Below are positions 51,846 through 64,000 of a stretch of 64,000 bases of DNA, piece after piece. Positions within the stretch are counted from its first letter, which is position 1, and the number at the start of each line of letters is the position of its first letter. The DNA is taken from positions 62,001-126,000 of the forward strand of contig JAFJTR010000008.1 of the NCBI GenBank assembly GCA_022559985.1, read 5' to 3'. The notes beneath the pieces were generated by a model that saw only the letters and a list, made by a program, of their open reading frames with translations, was not told where the DNA came from and did no database searches. Source of the DNA: Parastagonospora avenae f. sp. tritici 18332-5 (lineage: Eukaryota > Ascomycota > Dothideomycetes > Pleosporales > Phaeosphaeriaceae). The translations under genes were made by a program, and so were the position numbers.

Positions 51846-54671
51846 TCACCTCTTGCTCTTGCCCTTGTTTGTAACAGCCGTGCCCGGGGCATCGCCACCT
51901 AGGGGAGTCGGCCATTCGAGCAATAACTTCTGTCCATTTTTGGTGACCACTTTCTGCGAGATCATCTCAACAGCCTTTTGAGTAGCGACAACAAGTCTGA
52001 TGAAGTGTCCAAGACAGGCCAGGTCCGCACGGTGTGGCTCCATGAATTCGCTTTTGATTGTGTCCACTTCTTTGCGTAGTGTGATCTCGGCGCCTTTAAC
52101 CTCAGCAACGCGGTTGGCTAGTTCCGTGCAATTTTTCTCAATATTTCGGATATCCTGCAAGCGCTTCTCGTCCTCGGTGCTTGCAGTTGTACTAGACGAA
52201 TTCATCTTTTTGTCCAGCTCTGTGAATTGTGTGCTCAGTTTGGTGACGGCTGCCGTTGAGGCGAAGGGCGTGTCGACAGAATTAAGGTTTCCCAGCGAAT
52301 GCTGTATACCTTCAATCGCCGTCTTCATCGCTTTGATAGTGGGATCGTTCTGCTGATGAAATAGGCTCTGTACGTTCTGAATGTCTTGTCGTAGAGCCGC
52401 AAACTGCTGAACCATGTTCGCCGCATTAGAGGGGTAAGCTTGGAGGAACCATTGTACCATCTTTCCATGCAACTCATCGCTGCTAATGTTGTTGTATTGG
52501 TCCTGGAGCACACGCAACGCAACTCTCAGACTTGCGACACCACTATCAGCTGTCGCGATGAGGTTTACAAGGTCTTGATCACGCTGCTCTTGCAGTGACG
52601 CGTGTTCGATCACTTTGGCCTGTAGCCGTGCCACATCTTGCTTCAGGCTGGCCAACTCCCCATTGCTGCTAGCAGATGGGGCATGCTGGGGTTGTTGCAG
52701 CAATCTTGTGACGTCGTTCTTCAGATTGGAAAACTCCCCGCTGCTGATTTGAGGAGGAGCATGCTGATGTTGTTGCTGCAATTTAGTGACGTCTTTCGTA
52801 AGTCCCTCAAGCTTCTGATAGACATCCTTCTTGAAGGGATCCATGCTACGAGCGAATATCTTAGGTACCTCTTCTTCAAGGACCTTGATCATTCCAGTGT
52901 GCTCACAAGTTGTTTTCTCGACCGCAGTGAGTCCTTCGTTCAGACTCTGCAGGTCTGTATCGAGATCTGCAATTTGTGACCGTATGCTCGCCAGGTCATT
53001 ACTAGGCGTCGGCGGTAATCCAGTTTTACCTGCGACAGCACTGTCCACGCGTTCGAGATCAGACAACCTTGAGCGTATGTCCGGAAGTGTCGCCGTCTGT
53101 ACTTTGACTCCATTCAGAGTCTTGGATACGTCGTTGAGCTTACCTTCCATAAGATCGATCTTTTCGTTGAAGGTCACAACCTGCGTCCTCAGACTGTCGG
53201 TTTCTGTGAGACTAGATTGCAGGACCTGGACGTCGTCGCTGAGCTTTTTCCGTTGTATCTTGACTGCGCCATCCTGGACAGGACTAGCAATGGTCGAGGA
53301 ATTGACCACAGGAGTCCCAACTTTGCTGAAGCTGGGGCCAGGGCCGCCCTTCCTTTCTAAGGATCCTGTTCTCTCGTCTAAGAGCTGAACTCGTGCCTCA
53401 AGAATCTTCTTTTCCGCCTCAAATAGGGTTTGTCGCCCCTCCAGGGTTTTCTTGTCTGTCTCAAACATGTCTAGTCGCCCCCCTAGCTTTTTGGTTTCTG
53501 TCTCAAGTGCATTATGTCGGTTCTGTAATATGGTGACCTGTCCGGCAACGGAAACTAGCGTTTTGATCCGTTCAACTAGCGTAGCATTGTGGTACTCGAA
53601 TTCCCTCTTGATAGGACCAATATACCTGTTCGTGTCGTCGATGTGTTGACAAAGTTTGTCGTATGTTTTGTGTTCCCTTGAGACAACACCATCAACGTCG
53701 CTAGACAAGTTGTGCAGCTGTAATGGAAGGTCCTGCTTCTCCGTATCTGTCTTGAACTTTTCGAGGCCGTTGACCTGTGCTGTCAATGTCCTGTTAACGT
53801 TCTCCAATTCGGTTTTGGCTCTTTGGATCGCTTGTGCCTCTGCATTACGTATCTCATCCCGAACCTTTCCAAGCTTGGAATCCACCTCTTGTTGCGCAAA
53901 GATTTTGAGTGCATAGGTTTTCCTGTCCTCTTCGATAGACTGAGTATTCTTCCACTTTTGAAGGCTCTCTACGTGGTTCTTGACTGCTGTGAGTGACACG
54001 GGCTCTAGTTCACCTTTGGCAGATACGGACTCAAGTATCGTGGGTCGGCTTGTGATGTCTTCCATAGGTCTTGAATTGTTGGTCTTGTCCAGACGTGTCT
54101 GGATATCCTTCATCTGACCTTCCAATGCTTTCAGCTTATGAAGTTCCTTGATCTGACTTTCTAACGCCTTGACCCTCTCTGATAGCTGATCATTCTCTGA
54201 TGCCTTCGCTTTGAGCTGATTTGCTAATGTCGAGATGGATGTTGCATCATCGCTCTGGTGCTTGGATGCAGTATAAACCGCCTGTTTTCTCAACTTCAAG
54301 CCTTGAAGTGAGGCCATTGAAGGAGGCGCTGTCTTCTCAGAAACGTTTACAGATGTCTGCTTGGGAAGCATAGACGGAGCAAGAGGTGCGTTCTGCACCG
54401 GCGTGGAAGCTCCGCTCCTACTCACAGGCGACTGGATATGTAGCGGGCTCAGTATCGCACTACTCCGTCGACCAGCGTTTTGGTCACCGACTGCTCGGAC
54501 AGCGCGCTGATCAGCAGGCCCAGTTGGCGCATTCGTATTCCTTAGTAGGCCAGCACCAGATCCTGTCCTTGAGCGAGGAGGACTAGGTGGCCCGGTGCGG
54601 CCTCTCTTTTCAGGCGGGCTACTCCCGCAAGATCGTGCTGGAGGTGCCCGCTTTAGATTGCGGCTGTTCAT
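51846..54671 (-). CDS. Long coiled-coil protein
   Basis: Single exon. The frame opens further upstream, but the ATG at 54671 (MNSRNLKRAPPARSCG) is the most reasonable start, just before a Pro/Arg-rich disordered head; this gives 941 aa. From about residue 120 to 900 the sequence is almost continuous heptad coiled coil (LKALEGQMKDIQTRLDKT, ETETKKLGGRLDMFETDKKT). A unit of about 28 aa with QQxQHAP is repeated two to three times near residues 620-680 (DNA 52625-52790). The C-terminus is basic (KGKSKR). No head or motor domain is present. It may be a structural or tethering protein. The family was not recognised. Confidence 0.75.
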   Translation of the reverse strand: MNSRNLKRAPPARSCGSSPPEKRGRTGPPSPPRSRTGSGAGLLRNTNAPTGPADQRAVRAVGDQNAGRRSSAILSPLHIQSPVSRSGASTPVQNAPLAPSMLPKQTSVNVSEKTAPPSMASLQGLKLRKQAVYTASKHQSDDATSISTLANQLKAKASENDQLSERVKALESQIKELHKLKALEGQMKDIQTRLDKTNNSRPMEDITSRPTILESVSAKGELEPVSLTAVKNHVESLQKWKNTQSIEEDRKTYALKIFAQQEVDSKLGKVRDEIRNAEAQAIQRAKTELENVNRTLTAQVNGLEKFKTDTEKQDLPLQLHNLSSDVDGVVSREHKTYDKLCQHIDDTNRYIGPIKREFEYHNATLVERIKTLVSVAGQVTILQNRHNALETETKKLGGRLDMFETDKKTLEGRQTLFEAEKKILEARVQLLDERTGSLERKGGPGPSFSKVGTPVVNSSTIASPVQDGAVKIQRKKLSDDVQVLQSSLTETDSLRTQVVTFNEKIDLMEGKLNDVSKTLNGVKVQTATLPDIRSRLSDLERVDSAVAGKTGLPPTPSNDLASIRSQIADLDTDLQSLNEGLTAVEKTTCEHTGMIKVLEEEVPKIFARSMDPFKKDVYQKLEGLTKDVTKLQQQHQHAPPQISSGEFSNLKNDVTRLLQQPQHAPSASSNGELASLKQDVARLQAKVIEHASLQEQRDQDLVNLIATADSGVASLRVALRVLQDQYNNISSDELHGKMVQWFLQAYPSNAANMVQQFAALRQDIQNVQSLFHQQNDPTIKAMKTAIEGIQHSLGNLNSVDTPFASTAAVTKLSTQFTELDKKMNSSSTTASTEDEKRLQDIRNIEKNCTELANRVAEVKGAEITLRKEVDTIKSEFMEPHRADLACLGHFIRLVVATQKAVEMISQKVVTKNGQKLLLEWPTPLGGDAPGTAVTNKGKSKR

Positions 54672-56970
<2,299 letters not shown>

Positions 56971-57346
56971 ACATATGTTTCCTTATTGAATGGCGTATAA
57001 TGGTTTCCTGAGCGTTTTGAATTCAGGGTCTGATACCTCTAAAAGTCAAGGCACTGGGTTATAATGCTAATAGTAAAGAATGACCATGTGCTGTGCAAGT
57101 GCTGAAGACTCCTTTGATAAGACACTATGCACTTAAAGTGAGCCTTCACATAATCTAGCAAGGTCGGGCGACAAACTCTTGAATTACGCGCAGCGCCCCA
57201 TAATAATGCATTGATATCGAAAGGCAGCATGAAGCCTCATCAGCTACCTAGTTACCGAGAAAAGAACGCCTGATCCACCCGTAATCATACATTGATTTAC
57301 ATTCCATAGTCATAACCCATTCATTATCCCATTCGTTCATCTGCTT
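56971..57346. other. Convergent 3' intergenic region
   Basis: Lies between the RVB2 and KDM4-like stop codons. Only 3' UTR-type sequence; nothing else is seen. Confidence 0.5.
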
Positions 57347-61601
<4,255 letters not shown>

Positions 61602-63193
61602 GAAGGTGTCTCTGCGCAGGTGCGAGGGGGCGTTGGGGGCTAGTTGGTGTGGTTCGAGAGAGGCCTGGGGCCAGCGAGCATAGTTATTCCCGCCACCGTG
61701 ACCGGAACAGGCTATAGTGAAATCGCAGCAATTTTATGGGTTGCGCATCAACTCAGCGCAGCTGCTGGGGTCGTTGCTGGAAGGATCGTGGGCTGTCAAC
61801 GAAGGTGCGGCGTGTGGAAAGGTGCGCAGGAAGAGGAGTGCAGTTTCGCGAGGTGCACGCTGCGAGGGCCCGAGCACCGCGCTAAGAGTACTGGCCTGAT
61901 CATGGGCAGTTCATCGTCCGGCAACGCAACCGGCGCCCTAAATGGAATCCAAGCGGTAGACAATCAGTACCCTAGAGATGAACAAGCTGAGGCGCATCTT
62001 CTTGTTATCTTTCTACGTATGCCATACCTTCCAAACTTCCAGTTCCAGGATAGGATTGCCGCCGCATCACCCGCCACATCTCGTGTTACTATGCACGTCA
62101 TCACAGTGAATCTGATTAATCTTATCAGATCAAGATCTGATTTCCAAGATCTCGTTCATTCTTTTCACGTAATCACAAGAAACTGCAGTTCGTTTCCAAT
62201 CATGGTGTTCTGTGTGCAGTCGCTCACGGGTTCAGTATCGTTTGAGTATCCGTGATCAATGTTCATACTCCTAAGTCCCGGTGTCATTCAACGACGACAC
62301 ACTCCGGAAAGTGAGCGAGCTTAGACAAGCTTTTTTAAAAATGGGTCTGTGGTGACCGTATGGCGTGCATTGTGGTTGCGCGAACGCCTGTTAGGTGCCG
62401 CTGTGGGCCACCGAGCAGTACCTGCAGATGGATGCTACACCACCAATGACCTATCGCGAACCTTTCTGTCGGCTTTCCGACTGGACGGGCTCCTTTGCGG
62501 CAGAATTGTGGCTATGCACTGTCACTGTTGAAGTGCTGGAGCAGTTGCTGTTGCGCACTACCAGTCAGTGACAGACACCTCGGCCATGTTTTACGGCTGC
62601 AAATGTCAGCAGACATGAGCTCAGTGACCTGTTCGAATGGATCAGGTTGAGTAGGATGCGATGCTGCGGTGGCAATGTTCCCAGACAAGCCAGTGTCTGC
62701 CACGACTCCCGAGCCCGCCTCCACACTCCACTCGCCAATCTTGCTGATGCACCAAAAAAATCTCCGGATCGCCGTTGTACCCGCAGCGCCGGGCCAGGGG
62801 GCTGCGGTACAGTCAAAGTCAGCCTTAACGACGGCTATAAGCCGTCTGGCAATTCTTTCAGAAGGCGGACAGCATGTTCCTGGGTAAGCATTGGCACCTC
62901 TTGTCGTATAGCGATGGATGAGTCACCGAGAAGAATTCGTATGATGGTACTGTTATACAAGCCTTTCATTTTAAGCGCCAGATCCACGCAAAAGCCCTTG
63001 ATGTTGTACAAATGGCCCATACCCGAGAGATCCGAGGCACCGATGCTATGCTATGCAGTAAACAAAGTAGGCTGTGATATGCTTCATCAGCAGTTTTGAA
63101 GTGGAAGATGCCCTTGAGTGCTAGATGTGAGCGGCCCAGGAACGGTCGTGATACCAGCAGCCAGTTGGCCATCTAGTAAACGCCAACAACCAC
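61602..63193. other. 1.6-kb region without supported genes
   Basis: Holds the KDM4-like promoter and the 3' UTR of the RGG gene. Short frames on both strands (for example minus 63020-62835) lack support from codon use or homology. Confidence 0.4.
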
Positions 63194-64000
63194 CTATGAT
63201 GAAGGCTCGCCGCCGCGAGGAGCGCCACGGAAACCACCTCGATCGCCTCGGCCACGGAAGTCTCCACGACCGCGACCGCGACCACGGAAATCACCTCGTG
63301 GGCCACCACGGCCACGGCCCCTGAATCCTCCTCGTCCCTCACCCTGGTTTCCTCCACGGCCGCGACCACCACGGTTGTGGTGTACCTCATGGAAGCCGTC
63401 ACCTGGTGCGGAAGCGCCTGTTGTGGCTTGTGGCTCAGGAGTGTCGTCGGCCCAGCTCTGAGTGCTTGTGACGGGAGCACCAACATGAGGAGTTTCGGTC
63501 TCGGCGGGGTCGCGAGGGACCATCTCGAAGGACTCGGTCAACGGGTCATCGCTTCCAGTTGCCTGTTTGTCCCACTGCGCCTCAGCAGCCGCATTCGCAG
63601 CTTCTGGCTCGATGCTTGAAGCTGCCGGGGCGTTGGAGATCTGGGCGTCTGCGCTCCCGTTGACAGCTGCAGCATCTTGGTCGATCTCGGTAAGGCCAGC
63701 ATTGGTGATCGTAGGGTCGGAACCAGCGTCAGTCTCTAGAGGTGCTGACTGAGCTTGTGCGACCTCGTCGACCCAGGCCTCTTCCGCGGCGAAAGGAGCC
63801 TCGTCGAGTGCTGCCTGCTTGACCTGAGCATCTGCGATCATGTCAGTGGGAGCCCTGTGCAATGTGCGAAGTGAACATACAAGTAACGCCGAGCATGATT
63901 CCCTCAGTGGACGGAACGCCCTCTTCCGCGCCGTCAATGAGTTTCTCGGCCGCCAGTACAGCAGTTGCGTCTCCTCCGTATACCTGGAGCAGAGCGCCCT
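63194..64000 (-). CDS. RGG-box protein, 3' part (5' end outside window)
   Basis: Two visible exons, 64000-63881 (partial) and 63831-63194, with an intron at 63832-63880 (GTATGT...TCGCAG) joining GIMLGVT to YAQVKQAALDE. The visible part is about 252 aa. The first 50 residues look helical and conserved (LLQVYGGDATAVLAAEKLID). The middle is acidic and Ala-rich. The C-terminus is an arginine-glycine domain (RGRGGPRGDFRGRGRGRGDF) ending EPSS. GAR/RGG tails bind RNA and are methylated on arginine. It resembles ribosome- or mRNA-associated proteins of the Stm1/caprin kind, but I cannot assign a name without the N-terminus. Confidence 0.7.
   Translation of the reverse strand, partial: RALCSRYTEETQLLYWRPRNSLTARKRAFRPLRESCSALLVCSLRTLHRAPTDMIADAQVKQAALDEAPFAAEEAWVDEVAQAQSAPLETDAGSDPTITNAGLTEIDQDAAAVNGSADAQISNAPAASSIEPEAANAAAEAQWDKQATGSDDPLTESFEMVPRDPAETETPHVGAPVTSTQSWADDTPEPQATTGASAPGDGFHEVHHNRGGRGRGGNQGEGRGGFRGRGRGGPRGDFRGRGRGRGDFRGRGDRGGFRGAPRGGEPSS

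Noticed and set aside
62835..63172. Small minus-strand ORFs downstream of the RGG gene
   Set aside because: No coding character or recognisable motif; probably the 3' UTR of the RGG gene.

Overview
The window is nuclear DNA of a filamentous ascomycete, most likely a Dothideomycete. The evidence is short introns (about 49-64 nt, GTRNGT...CTRAY...YAG), small intergenic gaps, and families such as Zn2Cys6 regulators, a HET-NACHT-ankyrin protein, a BPL_N secreted protein and fungal SET2, SUZ12 and POP8. The class assignment is inference; no species can be named from this sequence.

Layout. The left edge (1-5.6 kb) holds the C-terminus of MAK16, one orphan ORF, an intact MFS hexose-type transporter and a SprT-like metalloprotease. 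From about 5.9 to 30 kb the window is an accessory-type compartment. It has a 213-bp MITE with TA target duplication, a small cysteine-rich secreted protein (candidate effector), 3 kb of nested terminal-inverted-repeat elements, and a kinase-like pseudogene. An intact block follows (amidohydrolase, Zn2Cys6 regulator, orphan ORF, BPL_N secreted protein). After it comes a run of broken genes: an allantoate-family MFS permease with one stop, then a decayed sugar transporter, GH32 fructosidase and Zn2Cys6 regulator that look like a dead sucrose/fructan-utilisation cluster. A HET-NACHT-ankyrin-ZZ NLR-like gene interrupted by one frameshift ends this compartment.

From 30 kb to the right edge the content is conserved housekeeping: a secreted orphan, vacuolar aminopeptidase Y, SET2, an AT-hook protein, a SUZ12-like PRC2 subunit with a C-terminal PHD finger encoded by a downstream exon, an F-box/LRR-like protein, a WW-domain glycine-rich protein with a 17-nt microexon, RNase P/MRP subunit POP8, a long coiled-coil protein, RVB2, a KDM4-type JmjN/JmjC/PHD demethylase, and the 3' part of an RGG-box gene cut by the window end. 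SET2, SUZ12, RVB2 and the demethylase all act on chromatin, but they are scattered among unrelated genes and I see no operon-like logic.

Exon coordinates were derived by hand from splice consensus and reading-frame continuity. Broken genes were identified by continuation of family-like protein sequence across in-frame stops or frame changes. A base-calling error cannot be excluded for genes with a single lesion (permease, NLR).
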